This document shows positions 1-9,484 of a stretch of 64,000 nucleotides of DNA, piece by piece. The stretch is from an uncultured Acidobacteriota bacterium (GTDB lineage: Bacteria > Acidobacteriota > Blastocatellia > Pyrinomonadales > Pyrinomonadaceae): NCBI GenBank assembly GCA_937873515.1, contig CALMYB010000017.1, positions 1-64,000 on the forward strand, in the 5' to 3' direction. The notes under the pieces are model-generated. The model was not told the origin of the DNA and ran no database searches. It worked only from the letters and a program-made list of their open reading frames with translations. Within the stretch, counting starts at the first letter, position 1. The number at the start of each line of letters is the position of its first letter. The position numbers were made by a program, and so were the translations under genes.

Positions 1-1038
1 TTCCTCATTGCAAGAATCTCCTCCAATCTTAATTGATTCTTGCTTTCCTACTGGTGTAATTTTACGGGAGCAGGTCAACAGCTGGGTCGCTGCTTGCTCG
101 CAGATATGGCTACGAAGATTTGGTCCGGGCAACTGGCACTTCAGCCGTTCCTGCACGAACATCCGATATTGTGCGGTTGAAATTGCCTGCTTTTGGCCAG
201 TTAGTGTAATTTCGCCAGGAAGCGAGAGTACATCTTCCTTGCTATCGTCGGAGTGGATCATCTGCCTGTCGACTGCATACCTGACAAGGTCATTGAATGA
301 GCTAAATCCAGCCCGTTTATGGTCAAAGTCGGCTTGGAGTTGCCTCATCTGCTGTTGGACAGCAGATATTGATGCTGTTTTTCCGCTATTGTTGACGACC
401 TGTACAGCGCGGACCAGGAGGCTCGCAAATTCGTCTTTAAGGGTCACATGTTCAGATCTTATGTGGTCTTCTGGCGAGTCTTGACGAACACCACTAGGGT
501 GCGAGTCCACCTCGGGAAAATCTGATTCAGGCGATGAGATCGACGATCCAGCCAGATCTTCAAAATAGAAGAGGCTGTCACACGCTCGTCTATAGATTAC
601 AGCCGTACTACGATCGCTTCCAGTAATGCCGATGACAGTCTTATTCTGTTCTTTCAATTTTAGAAACAGGGGAACATAGTCGCTATCACCCGAAATTATC
701 GCGAACTTAGAGATGCTTGGAAGTGTAAAAGCAGTGTACAGAGCTTCGACGGCGAGGCGCATATCAGCCGAATTCTTGTACTGCGTAATGTATGGAATAT
801 CTTCGTGGAGGAAGAGATGGTCACGAAGCATTCGTCGGACTTTATCCTCTTCGTGACTTAACTTAGCTCCTGCTAGGGAACGCTTTATGTCGCCAAACGA
901 TCGGCGGACTGTTATACGTCCATCGTCCTTTAGTTTTTCTATCACGTCAGCAACATCAATTGGAAGTTGGAGATCCGTACAGAACCCAATAAGGTTCTCG
1001 ACGTCCAAGAACACAGCAATTTGTTCAATCTGATCCAT
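1..1038 (-). CDS. NYN-domain (LabA/PIN-like) protein with OST-HTH/LOTUS-type C-terminal region, cut by left edge
   Basis: The minus strand is open from an ATG at 1038 to the left edge, 346 residues with no stop. The N-terminal half is a NYN (PIN-like RNase) domain: a beta strand ending FLDVEN (Asp12), Asp92 in SADMRLAVEA, and ISGDSDYVPL (Asp118, Asp120), the usual acidic metal-binding set. Residues ~198-270 look like an OST-HTH/LOTUS module, a helical RNA-binding fold (pattern DFDHKRAGFSSFNDLV). By family it is probably an RNA-binding or RNA-cleaving protein; substrate unknown. The frame is open upstream of 1038 to about 1130, so an alternative non-ATG start is possible, but the ATG places the domain right at the N terminus. 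It lies 111 bp downstream of the AgaS-like gene on the same strand. The DNA looks more AT-rich than its neighbours. Confidence 0.85.
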   Translation of the reverse strand, partial: MDQIEQIAVFLDVENLIGFCTDLQLPIDVADVIEKLKDDGRITVRRSFGDIKRSLAGAKLSHEEDKVRRMLRDHLFLHEDIPYITQYKNSADMRLAVEALYTAFTLPSISKFAIISGDSDYVPLFLKLKEQNKTVIGITGSDRSTAVIYRRACDSLFYFEDLAGSSISSPESDFPEVDSHPSGVRQDSPEDHIRSEHVTLKDEFASLLVRAVQVVNNSGKTASISAVQQQMRQLQADFDHKRAGFSSFNDLVRYAVDRQMIHSDDSKEDVLSLPGEITLTGQKQAISTAQYRMFVQERLKCQLPGPNLRSHICEQAATQLLTCSRKITPVGKQESIKIGGDSCNEE

Positions 1039-1149
1039 ATTCAAGTCAATAATAGCATCAACATAAGATAGAGCCAGCGATTCAAGTATCCGCGCGGCAG
1101 TGGGCAGATGAAGCGGGGCGGAGAATTCCAAAAGAAAAAACCGTTTACG

Positions 1150-2370
1150 CTACGCGATCTTGATGTCTGAGACGACGCGCCGGATCTTGCCGTCGGAACT
1201 TGGAGCGTCAGGTTTCAATCCGAGCGTAAGCGATGAATAGAGGCCTAGGCATTGCGCGAAGAGTACATAGGGTAGGGCTAGGTAATCATCGGCTAGAGTT
1301 GAAAGGGGAAGCTCTATTGTGGTGTCGGCGATCGAGTTCAGGTCAAGTGAGTCCGGGCCGATAGCGAGAATCGAACCAGCCGCCGCCTTTGTTCGAACTT
1401 CCTCCAAAAGGCCGAGTTCGATCTTCTGCTTTGCTGCGTCGTTCGAGACGAAGCCCACTACGAGCGACCTCTTGTTCAGCCAAGAGAGCGGGCCATGCCG
1501 AAGGCCCAAAAATGATTCCGACATAGTCGAGTGAAATCCGCCGGACAGTTCGAGCACCTTTAGAGAGCTTTCCTCCGCGACCGCTCTTAGCGGGCCGCTG
1601 CCAAGGAAGCAGATCCGTTCGAAACGATCAGCAGCGATCTTGCGTCCGGTGTCGGCAATATCACTCAGGTGATCTGCCGCAATCGCGGATATCGTTGAAA
1701 CTACGCCCTCAAATTCGGTCAGGTCGTTGATGTGGGCAAGACATTGACCTGCGACAACCATATTTGTAAACGAACTTGTCATGGCAAGCCCGCGATCGTT
1801 CGTTTTGTCATCGAGTACGACGCATAACACGTTGGGTTTGCCCGCCGCAAACTTATTCGCCATTTTGCCGCCCTTGCTGCACGTTACAATGAGGTGCGCG
1901 ATCTGCGGATAACGATCAATTGCCGTCTCGAGCACCTTCACGCCTTCGAAGCTGTCACCGGAACGCGAAAATGAAATCCACAACGGACGAGGATCGACTC
2001 TCTCCGACTCAAGCATCGGCTTCATATCTGTGAGCAGATCTGTGCTAGGTACAGCTTGAGCAGTAACCTTCCACTTTCTTCTCAGAAGGGGTGCGACCGC
2101 TCTGCCGATATAATCCGAAGTGCCTGCACCGATAAGCGTCACCGATGTCGGGCTGAAAGTATCAACAAAGCTTGCGATCAGGGACCGCATTGTCTTCACG
2201 ATGCGGAGAGTTTCGAGCCATGTTTCGGGCTGCTGCACGATCTCGGACGGCGTGAACTCCAATCCGAAAGAAGCCTTCGCAGAGGGCGAAAGCTGAAGGA
2301 TCTCGCTGAGCGTCAGTTGGTCGGGCGATGCATCTATCATTAGCCAAGTTCGTACGGCTTCCGAGCACAC
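1150..2370 (-). CDS. agaS: AgaS-type SIS-domain sugar isomerase/deaminase
   Basis: Two tandem SIS domains. The first carries LIGAGTSDYIG and ISFSRSGDSFEGV (phosphosugar-binding Ser/Thr loops); the second carries FLGSGPLRAVAEESSLK. ESFLGLRHGP and the C-terminal DAPSSDGKIRRVV match the AgaS family well. AgaS acts on galactosamine-6-phosphate, deaminating and isomerising it to tagatose-6-phosphate; a glucosamine-6-phosphate role cannot be excluded. Length 406 aa from a GTG at 2370; an ATG at 2340 (396 aa) is an equally plausible start, and neither has a strong ribosome site. It is divergent from a rightward cluster holding the kinase and aldolase of the same pathway, which supports the assignment. 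Cytoplasmic. Confidence 0.85.
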   Translation of the reverse strand: MCSEAVRTWLMIDASPDQLTLSEILQLSPSAKASFGLEFTPSEIVQQPETWLETLRIVKTMRSLIASFVDTFSPTSVTLIGAGTSDYIGRAVAPLLRRKWKVTAQAVPSTDLLTDMKPMLESERVDPRPLWISFSRSGDSFEGVKVLETAIDRYPQIAHLIVTCSKGGKMANKFAAGKPNVLCVVLDDKTNDRGLAMTSSFTNMVVAGQCLAHINDLTEFEGVVSTISAIAADHLSDIADTGRKIAADRFERICFLGSGPLRAVAEESSLKVLELSGGFHSTMSESFLGLRHGPLSWLNKRSLVVGFVSNDAAKQKIELGLLEEVRTKAAAGSILAIGPDSLDLNSIADTTIELPLSTLADDYLALPYVLFAQCLGLYSSLTLGLKPDAPSSDGKIRRVVSDIKIA

Positions 2371-2397
2371 TTTCGTAAAAAAGTTCGTTTCGCCGAA

Positions 2398-2425
2398 TTG
2401 CTTGTTCGCGTCAAGTTTCTATAAT
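2398..2425 (+). promoter_or_regulatory. Possible sigma-70 promoter of the amino-sugar cluster
   Basis: A perfect TATAAT lies at 2420-2425 with a weak -35-like TTGCTT at 2398-2403 (16 bp spacer), about 65 bp before the PfkB start, in the 121 bp between the divergent agaS-like and pfkB-like genes. The same AT-rich tract could hold a leftward promoter for agaS. Inferred from sequence only. Confidence 0.35.
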
Positions 2426-2491
2426 ATATTACGCTTTTCCGATTTGCCGAAAGTGATGTAACTATAACCAGACACAGACGGGGAGACAGCT

Positions 2492-3433
2492 GTGGCGAAA
2501 TCCAAAGACATCGTCGTTATCGGTGAGTTGAATGTGGACCTCATCGCTTCGGGCGTGAACACGGGGCCCGTTTTAGGCACCGAAGTTCTTGCCGCCGACT
2601 TCAACATTGCGCTGGGGAGCGCGTCGGCCATCTTCGCTTGCGGGATCGCGCGTCTCGGCCACAGCGTAACCTTCGTGAGCCGGATCGGGAATGACGATTT
2701 TGGCCATTTTTGTCTCGAATCTCTCGTCCAGCGGGGAATCGCGACCGACCATATTGAGATCGATGTTCAGTCAAAGACCGGTGTCACTGTCGTTATAAGC
2801 ACCGCAGAGGATCGCGCCATGGTAACCTTCCTCGGCGCGATCGCCGAGCTTTCACTTACAGAAGTTCCCGCGAACATTTTCCAAGACAACCGACACCTTC
2901 ATTTGACCTCCTACTATCTGCAGAAAGCTTTGCAGCCTGATTTTCCATATTTGCTCGACTCGGCCAAAGCCGCGGGCGCTACAACGTCTTTTGACCCGAA
3001 TTCGGATCCTGATCAAGGCCGCGACGAAAAGGTGTTGGAGATCTGCCGCCACGCCGACATTTTGTTTCTGAACGAGGACGAAGCAAAGCTCTTGGCGGAT
3101 ACCGGCGACATAGAAGAAGCCGGACGATACTTGAATGGACTGTCTCCGACCGTCGCGATCAAACTGGGTGCAAAAGGCGCGATCGGGTTTAGGGACAATG
3201 AAATAGAACACGTCGAAGGCTTCAAGATCGATGCAGTTGACTCGACCGGCGCAGGTGATTCTTTCGCCGCCGGTTTTGTCCACGCCTACCTTGACGGCTC
3301 GGACCTTAAGACCTGTCTTAAGATCGGCAATGCCTGCGGTGCATTTTCGGCGTCGAGGCCCGGCGGCACGGACGGCCAGGCTGATCAAGAAGAACTGGAA
3401 AGGTTCTTGATGTACGCGGCACTGCGTACATAG
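2492..3433 (+). CDS. PfkB/ribokinase-family sugar kinase
   Basis: 313 aa. The PfkB fold is clear: N-terminal GELNVDLIASG, the substrate-side stretch ALGSASAIFACGIARLG, and the C-terminal PfkB signature DSTGAGDSFAAGF near residues 250-262 with its catalytic Asp. It transfers phosphate from ATP to a sugar or sugar phosphate. The start is a GTG with GGGGAG about 8 bases ahead. It opens a rightward set with aldolase, transporter and hexosaminidase. A second PfkB-family gene at 10.2 kb resembles tagatose-6-phosphate/1-phosphofructokinases more closely, so this one may act earlier, for example phosphorylating the imported amino sugar. That division of labour is inference. Confidence 0.85.
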   Translation: MAKSKDIVVIGELNVDLIASGVNTGPVLGTEVLAADFNIALGSASAIFACGIARLGHSVTFVSRIGNDDFGHFCLESLVQRGIATDHIEIDVQSKTGVTVVISTAEDRAMVTFLGAIAELSLTEVPANIFQDNRHLHLTSYYLQKALQPDFPYLLDSAKAAGATTSFDPNSDPDQGRDEKVLEICRHADILFLNEDEAKLLADTGDIEEAGRYLNGLSPTVAIKLGAKGAIGFRDNEIEHVEGFKIDAVDSTGAGDSFAAGFVHAYLDGSDLKTCLKIGNACGAFSASRPGGTDGQADQEELERFLMYAALRT

Positions 3434-3466
3434 GAATTTGGCCGCGGAACCCATTAAGTAGAACTA

Positions 3467-4303
3467 ATGCAGCTTACTTCAAGCCGAAATATTCTCGACG
3501 AGGCACGGGCAACTGGTCGTGCCGTCGCCGCTCTGAATTTTTATAATGCGGAGACTTTGCGGGCGCACATTGATGCCGCAAATGAATGCGGGGCCTCGAT
3601 AATCCTGCAGACGACGGAATCAACGATCAACTATCTCGGCATTGAACTCATCGTCGCGATGGCAGGTGCGGCGGCGGTCGAGACGTCCCATCCTGTAGCG
3701 TTGCACCTTGACCACGGCGGGAGCTTCGAACTCGCGAAGCGATGCATTGAAGCCGGCTATTCATCTGTAATGATCGATGGTTCAAAACTGCCGTTCGAGC
3801 AAAATATAGAGCTGACTTCGCGCGTTGTTGAGCTTGCACATAAGGAAGGAGTCTCGGTCGAAGGGGAATTGGGACACGTTACGCAGAATGACGATAACGA
3901 AAATATCTCGGATTTTTTCACGCGACCGGAAGATGCGAAGGCATTTGTTGAAAGCACAGGCGTTGATGCTCTCGCGGTGGCGATCGGAACGGCACACGGC
4001 TTTTACAAGGGTGAGGTAAAGCTTGATCTTCCACGGCTACGGGAGATACGTGATGTGGTGGGTGACACCTCGCTCGTGCTCCACGGCGGCTCGGGCGTAC
4101 CGGATGAGTTGATGCGTGATGCGATACGAAGCGGGATCGCTAAGATCAATTTTGGAACTGAGCTGAAAAATGCGTTCACCCTTGCGGTAAAAGATTCGCT
4201 TCTTGCAAGCGATGATATCGACTTGCGGCGGACCTTCGCACCGGCAGTAGAAGCTGTGCGGCGAGTTTCTTCCTCGAAGATCCGCGTGTGTCAGCTGGCG
4301 TGA
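3467..4303 (+). CDS. Class II (zinc) ketose-bisphosphate aldolase, tagatose-bisphosphate type
   Basis: 278 aa, the usual length of the KbaY/GatY/Fba class II family. Visible active-site elements: His80-Leu-Asp82-His83 (catalytic Asp and a zinc His), EGELG near 132-136, His177 in GTAHGFY and His206 in VLHGGSGVPDE. These residues and their spacing fit tagatose-1,6-bisphosphate aldolases. It would split the bisphosphate into dihydroxyacetone phosphate and glyceraldehyde 3-phosphate. It begins 33 bp after the upstream kinase. With an AgaS homologue next door the tagatose substrate is preferred, but fructose-bisphosphate cannot be ruled out from sequence. Confidence 0.88.
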   Translation: MQLTSSRNILDEARATGRAVAALNFYNAETLRAHIDAANECGASIILQTTESTINYLGIELIVAMAGAAAVETSHPVALHLDHGGSFELAKRCIEAGYSSVMIDGSKLPFEQNIELTSRVVELAHKEGVSVEGELGHVTQNDDNENISDFFTRPEDAKAFVESTGVDALAVAIGTAHGFYKGEVKLDLPRLREIRDVVGDTSLVLHGGSGVPDELMRDAIRSGIAKINFGTELKNAFTLAVKDSLLASDDIDLRRTFAPAVEAVRRVSSSKIRVCQLA

Positions 4304-4337
4304 AAGGTTTTTACAAACTAGATCGGGAGACCTTCTT

Positions 4338-6176
4338 GTGCAAGTAACCCTAATTGACTGGATCATCGCGATAGCTGCGGTTGCGATCTGTTTCGTTCCG
4401 GCATTGTTCGTGAGCAAACGCTCATCGAAGAACACCTCGGAGTTTTTTGCTTCTGGACGATCCGTGCCGTGGTGGCTTGCGGGACTGTCGATGGTCGCAA
4501 CGACGTTCAGCAGCGATACGCCGAACCTAGTAACGGACATTGTTCGCCGCAACGGTGTCGCGGGGAATTGGGTTTGGTGGGCATTCGTTCTGACGGGAAT
4601 TGCGACCGTCTTTTTTTACGCTCGCCTGTGGCGACGCTCGGGCGTTCTTACGGATCTCGAGTTCTACGAAATACGGTATTCAGGAACTGCGGCCGCGGCG
4701 GTTCGCGGATTTCGAGCGGTTTACCTGGGGCTGCTGTTCAACTGCCTGATCATGGCTACCGTGAATCTTGCCGCGTGCAAGATCGCCGCGGTGCTTTTTG
4801 GACTCGACCGCTGGCAGACGCTGCTCGTTGTTGGACTTTTGAACGTGGCTTTTGCCGCTCATTCCGGCCTTTGGGGCGTTCTCGTCATCGACATGATCCA
4901 GTTCTTTATCAAGATGACGGCGGTCGTCGCGGCGGCCTACTTTGCCCTTACCTTGCCGCAGGTCGGAGGTCTAAGCGGAATGGTCGAGAAGGTTTCGGCG
5001 ATGAAGGGACCGGGCGGCATCGAATATCTGAACATCCTGCCGGATTTCAGTAATAACTGGGAGATCGCCGTTGCTGTTTTCATAATGCCGATCGCGGTCC
5101 AATGGTGGGCGGTCTGGTATCCGGGGGCGGAACCGGGCGGCGGCAGCTACATCGCCCAACGAATGCTCGCGTCAAGATCCGAAAAGGATTCGCTTGGTGC
5201 CGTACTCTTTTTCAACCTCGCACACTATGTTCTAAGGCCTTGGCCATGGATACTTGTCGGCCTCTGTTCGCTCATCATTTATCCGCAGCTGTCGGACATT
5301 CAAGCGGCATATCCGCACCTTGATCCGAGTCTGATCAACCACGATATCGCTTTTCCCGCAATGCTTAAGTTCCTGCCTATCGGTTTCGTCGGATTGATGG
5401 TCGGCGGACTTGTTGCGGCAAATTCTTCCACGATCCTGACACATCTGAACTGGGGTGCATCGTACCTCGTGCATGACTTTTACCGGCGATTCATTAAGAA
5501 GGACGGAAGCGAAAAGCATTACGTAGCGATGGGACGCCTTGCCACGATAATGCTCTTCTTTGTCTCATCTGGTGTCGTGTTCGTACTCGATTCCGCTAAA
5601 GATGCATTCGATATTATTCTTCAGGTCGGCGCCGGTACGGGATTGCTGTACTTGCTCCGCTGGTATTGGTGGAGGATAAATGCATGGTGCGAGGTGGTCG
5701 CGATGATCAGCTCCTTTGTGGTGTCGGTAGGCTTTATCGCACTCGGTAGGGAAGGGATACTTACGATGGAATCTGCACCCAAGCTGATATTAACGGTGAT
5801 CATTACGACCGTTTGTTGGCTGATCGCTGCCTACTTTGCCCCGCAGACCGATCGTCAGACGCTGATCGAGTTTTATAAGAAGGTTCATCCCGCAGGCCCG
5901 GGCTGGGAAACCATCCGAAAGGAAGCAGGAGTTTCAAAAGAGGCCGCACGCAGGCACGGAGATAACATTCCAGCGGCGTTGCTCGGATGGGTCTCCGGCT
6001 GCGCGATGACGTGGTCGGCGCTGTTTTCGCTCGGCAACTTTCTCTATGGAAGAATGGAATATGGTTTCGCGCTTCTGATCGTTTTTATCGTGAGCAGCTT
6101 AACTCTATTGAGAGTCGTTTCACGGCTTTGGGCGACGGATTCTGGCGGTGCGATCGATGAAGCGGTAGATGGCTGA
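4338..6176 (+). CDS. Sodium:solute symporter (SSS family)
   Basis: 612 aa, strongly hydrophobic with about 13-14 membrane segments, starting directly with a transmembrane helix (IDWIIAIAAVAICFVPALFV). The following WWLAGLSMVATTFSSDTPN is the SSS-family TM1-TM2 pattern found in sodium-coupled sugar transporters. The start is GTG with GGGAGA upstream. It overlaps the next gene by 8 bp. From context it likely imports N-acetylhexosamines or chitobiose-like products made by the GH20 enzyme; the substrate is inferred, not visible in the sequence. Inner membrane. Confidence 0.88.
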   Translation: MQVTLIDWIIAIAAVAICFVPALFVSKRSSKNTSEFFASGRSVPWWLAGLSMVATTFSSDTPNLVTDIVRRNGVAGNWVWWAFVLTGIATVFFYARLWRRSGVLTDLEFYEIRYSGTAAAAVRGFRAVYLGLLFNCLIMATVNLAACKIAAVLFGLDRWQTLLVVGLLNVAFAAHSGLWGVLVIDMIQFFIKMTAVVAAAYFALTLPQVGGLSGMVEKVSAMKGPGGIEYLNILPDFSNNWEIAVAVFIMPIAVQWWAVWYPGAEPGGGSYIAQRMLASRSEKDSLGAVLFFNLAHYVLRPWPWILVGLCSLIIYPQLSDIQAAYPHLDPSLINHDIAFPAMLKFLPIGFVGLMVGGLVAANSSTILTHLNWGASYLVHDFYRRFIKKDGSEKHYVAMGRLATIMLFFVSSGVVFVLDSAKDAFDIILQVGAGTGLLYLLRWYWWRINAWCEVVAMISSFVVSVGFIALGREGILTMESAPKLILTVIITTVCWLIAAYFAPQTDRQTLIEFYKKVHPAGPGWETIRKEAGVSKEAARRHGDNIPAALLGWVSGCAMTWSALFSLGNFLYGRMEYGFALLIVFIVSSLTLLRVVSRLWATDSGGAIDEAVDG

Positions 6177-7221
6177 GAATACAGATAAGTTCATTGACAT
6201 GGTAACGGCGTCGGCACGCGTGGAATTGCCGCTGTCGGATTTTGCACCGAGACATGGTCTCCGCGTGCGGAATACGACCGTTGAGCGGGCAAAATTCCCG
6301 TGTATCGATTACCACAATCACCTAGACGCGCAGACTCCTCGAGATGTCCTTACGATCATGGATGCCTGCAACATCGAGCGGGTCGTGAATATCACAATGC
6401 AAACCGGCGAAGCCGCGTTCGAAGTGCATCGGAAGTTCAAGGCCGCCGCACCGAATCGTTTTGAGACTATCGCTTGGTTCGATTGGAGCGACCAGCACGA
6501 AACGGGCTTTTGGGAGCGCTCGCTTGAGCGACTGGAACGCTTCGCGGATGCCGCCTTTCGCGGCATTAAACTTTGGAAAGATCTTGGCTTAACCCTTAGG
6601 GATGCGAACGGTGAAATGCTTCGCGTAGATGACGAACGGCTTGCACCATTCTTCGAAAAGGCGGGTGAATTAGGGATGCCCGTGATGTTTCACACTGCCG
6701 ATCCCGACGCCTTCTTTTTGCCGATCGACCGTTTTAACGAGCGTTATGAGGAATTGGCCGCTCACCCAGATTGGGGATTTTACGGCTCACATTTCTCTAA
6801 GGATGAGCTTTTGGCTCAGCGTGACAGCGTCTTTCCTCGGCATCCAAAGACGACATTCGTATGCGCACACTTGGCTGAGAAGTCAGAGGACCTTGCGTAT
6901 GTCGGGCGTCTCCTCGATCTGAATCCAAACCTGTTTGTCGATATCGGTGCGCGAACAGCGGAACTTGGCCGCCAGCCTTACACATCCCGGGAATTCTTCC
7001 TCAAGTATGCGGATCGGATCGTGTTCGGAACGGATCTTGTCCCGGATATCGAAATGTATCGGCTTCATTTTCGCTTTCTCGAAACGCGGGACGAATACTT
7101 TGATTATCCTTCGCATGCTTCGCGTCAAGGCAGGTGGCAGATCTATGGTATCGATCTGCCGGACGATGTGCTTAAGAAGCTCTATAGAGAAAATGCGCTG
7201 AGGTTGCTGGAAGCAAGGTGA
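6169..7221 (+). CDS. Amidohydrolase-2-type metal-dependent hydrolase
   Basis: 350 aa TIM-barrel hydrolase. The N-terminal metal motif is DYHNHLD (His49-x-His51). Further expected elements are FRGIKLWKDLG, VMFHTADPD, FVCAHLAEKSED and a late IVFGTDLVPD with the catalytic Asp. This fits the amidohydrolase_2 (PF04909-like) branch rather than the NagA/AgaA deacetylase branch. Its start overlaps the transporter by 8 bp and its stop overlaps the GH20 start, so it is translationally coupled to both. Because the cluster lacks a NagA-type deacetylase, it is a candidate to remove the acetyl group, but lactonase or other activities are just as compatible with the fold. Confidence 0.8.
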   Translation: MAENTDKFIDMVTASARVELPLSDFAPRHGLRVRNTTVERAKFPCIDYHNHLDAQTPRDVLTIMDACNIERVVNITMQTGEAAFEVHRKFKAAAPNRFETIAWFDWSDQHETGFWERSLERLERFADAAFRGIKLWKDLGLTLRDANGEMLRVDDERLAPFFEKAGELGMPVMFHTADPDAFFLPIDRFNERYEELAAHPDWGFYGSHFSKDELLAQRDSVFPRHPKTTFVCAHLAEKSEDLAYVGRLLDLNPNLFVDIGARTAELGRQPYTSREFFLKYADRIVFGTDLVPDIEMYRLHFRFLETRDEYFDYPSHASRQGRWQIYGIDLPDDVLKKLYRENALRLLEAR

Positions 7222-9452
7222 TAGACCCGAGGATCGTTGGCGTTAGAACATACTTGTTAGCTGCTGTGCTCTTTGCGGCGGTGCCGACAGCCTTGCGTGC
7301 GCAGTACGACATTATTCCAAGGCCGCAAAGTCTCAGGCGGGGGGTCGGCGTGTTCCTGCTCGACAGGTCAACGACCGTCGATTCGCCCACCGATGATCGT
7401 TCGAGAGAAGTTGCAGAGTATCTTCGGGATACGGTCAGAGCTCAAACGGGTATCTCTATCTCTAGATATAGGCATGGAAAAAACAGGATCGAAATTCGTT
7501 TTGACCCGAACATTGTGGGCGACGAAGCCTATCGCCTTACTGTAAGCGAGAGCCGCGTCGTTATTGAAGCGAGCAATTCAAAGGGCCATTTCTGGGCAGT
7601 GCAGACACTTCGTCAGATCCTTCCGCGCACAAGAGGAAGCGTCGCTTCGATTCCGGCCTTAGTGATCAACGACAAACCTGAATATTCTTATCGCGGACAT
7701 ATGCTGGACGTCGGTCGGCATTTTTTCCCCGTTGAATTCATTAAACGGCAGATCGATCTGCTTTCGTATTACAAGATCAATACGTTTCGCTGGCACTTGA
7801 CCGAAGATCAGGGTTGGCGCATCGAGATCAAAAAATATCCAAAGCTTATTGCTGTCGGAGCTTGGCGCAAAGAGGCGGACGGTTCAACGTATGGCGGCTA
7901 TTACACACAGCGGCAGATACGCGAAGTTGTCGAATACGCTCGCGTCAGAAATGTGCAGGTGATCCCGGAGATCGAAATGCCCGGACACAGCGTTGCCGCT
8001 TTGGCCGCATACCCCGAATATTCGTGCCGTCAGAAGCCGCTAAAGGTAACGGCGGAATGGGGCGTTCACAAGGATGTGTTCTGTGCGGGCAATGAGAACA
8101 CTTTCGACTTTTTGAAGGATGTCTTGGACGAGGTGATCGCGTTGTTCCCTTCGCCTTACATTCACATCGGCGGCGACGAAGTGCCGAAAGATCGCTGGAA
8201 GGAATGCTCCCGGTGTCAGCACCGAATAAAATCCGAGGGCTTAAAGGACGAACACGAACTCCAAAGCTATTTCATCAGGCGAATTCAGCAATATCTCGAA
8301 TCAAAAGGTAAAACGCTGATCGGTTGGGACGAGATCCTCGAAGGCGGCGCCGACAGGAACGTCGTCGTTGAGGTTTGGCGTGGAAATGCTGAAGCTGCCA
8401 AGGCCTTGGCCCGCGGGCATCGCATGATCGTCGCAGGGCCGTTCTATTTCGACACACCGATAAAGAACAAGACCCTCAGGGACGTTGTTCTTACCGATCT
8501 GAATTCTGTCCCGACTTATTTTGAGAATCGAGATCTGGTCCTCGGTGCCGAGTGTCCGCTTTGGACCGAGAATGTGACGCCGGTAAACGCAGAATCGAAA
8601 CTTTATCCGCGGCTTCAGGCATTTGCGGAGGTGACCTGGGCGGGCAACGGCGGCAGTTTCGACGACCTCAAGCGCCGAATGGCCGCGCATTACGCATACG
8701 TGGATCTGCTCGGCATCGCCTATGGGCCGGAAGATAAGGCCTTGGCCGAGTACGGAATCGCATGGGTGCCGGCAATTGCAGCGTGGCGGTTGACGGCCGC
8801 TAAAGGTTTCAAGGACATAAAGTTCCACTACACGACCGATGGCAGCGAACCTTCGATAAGGTCGCGGTCGTTCACGGACTTGTTTGATGTCTCGCGGCCG
8901 GCCCTTATCAAAGTTGCACCATTCCGTCACGGCAGGCAGGTTGATCTTTCGAAACAAGTCGCCCTTACCGCGAATGCTGCCATTGGAGGGTCTATCAAAT
9001 ACGCGAATCCTATTGACACGCGCTACGCCAAAGCAGGTGAGGCGGCGCTAATAGACGGGATAGTCGGGAGCCGCGATCATAACGACGGCATTTGGGTGGG
9101 CTGGCAAGGTGCCGATCTTGATGCGGTCATCGACCTTGGCAGGCCGAGAAAATTGACTTCGGTCTCCGTGAATTTCCTTCAACAGAGCAGCTCTTGGATC
9201 GTGCTGCCTCGACGAGTGAGTATGTCCGCTTCGGAGGATATGGAGACTTGGGTTGACCTCAAGACCATCGATACGGGAGCGGATGCCATGGATATGGACA
9301 CTTCCATTCGAACGATAACGTTCAAGTCGCAGAAGTCGATCGCCGCGAGGTATGTAAGGGTAAGCGCTGTGCAGTTCGGGAAACTGCCGCCCGGGCATAA
9401 CGGTGCGGGCGGGGAATCGTGGATATTTGCGGACGAGATCATTGTTCGGTGA
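7218..9452 (+). CDS. Secreted GH20 beta-N-acetylhexosaminidase
   Basis: 744 aa. A signal peptide ends at about ALRA-QYD (residue ~29). A GH20b-like N-terminal domain is followed by the GH20 barrel (YRGHMLDVGRHFF, WHLTEDQGWRIEIK) with the catalytic Asp-Glu pair in HIGGDEVPKDRW near residue 320. After the barrel come a chitobiase-C-like segment (HYTTDGSEPS) and a discoidin (F5/8C)-like C-terminal module ending in SWIFADEIIV. It removes terminal beta-GlcNAc or GalNAc from glycans in the periplasm or outside the cell. The start is GTG, sharing GTGA with the preceding stop. It supplies substrate to the linked symporter. Confidence 0.93.
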   Translation: MIDPRIVGVRTYLLAAVLFAAVPTALRAQYDIIPRPQSLRRGVGVFLLDRSTTVDSPTDDRSREVAEYLRDTVRAQTGISISRYRHGKNRIEIRFDPNIVGDEAYRLTVSESRVVIEASNSKGHFWAVQTLRQILPRTRGSVASIPALVINDKPEYSYRGHMLDVGRHFFPVEFIKRQIDLLSYYKINTFRWHLTEDQGWRIEIKKYPKLIAVGAWRKEADGSTYGGYYTQRQIREVVEYARVRNVQVIPEIEMPGHSVAALAAYPEYSCRQKPLKVTAEWGVHKDVFCAGNENTFDFLKDVLDEVIALFPSPYIHIGGDEVPKDRWKECSRCQHRIKSEGLKDEHELQSYFIRRIQQYLESKGKTLIGWDEILEGGADRNVVVEVWRGNAEAAKALARGHRMIVAGPFYFDTPIKNKTLRDVVLTDLNSVPTYFENRDLVLGAECPLWTENVTPVNAESKLYPRLQAFAEVTWAGNGGSFDDLKRRMAAHYAYVDLLGIAYGPEDKALAEYGIAWVPAIAAWRLTAAKGFKDIKFHYTTDGSEPSIRSRSFTDLFDVSRPALIKVAPFRHGRQVDLSKQVALTANAAIGGSIKYANPIDTRYAKAGEAALIDGIVGSRDHNDGIWVGWQGADLDAVIDLGRPRKLTSVSVNFLQQSSSWIVLPRRVSMSASEDMETWVDLKTIDTGADAMDMDTSIRTITFKSQKSIAARYVRVSAVQFGKLPPGHNGAGGESWIFADEIIVR

Positions 9453-9484
9453 TGATGTGAGAGCTTGAGTGAAGGGAAGGCTTG

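Noticed and set aside
8-484. Open frame on the plus strand at the left edge
   Set aside because: It is antisense to the NYN/OST-HTH gene, which shows clear domain motifs; the plus-strand product has none.
2498-2631. Minus-strand short frame within pfkB
   Set aside because: Shadow of the kinase gene without any start signal or motif.
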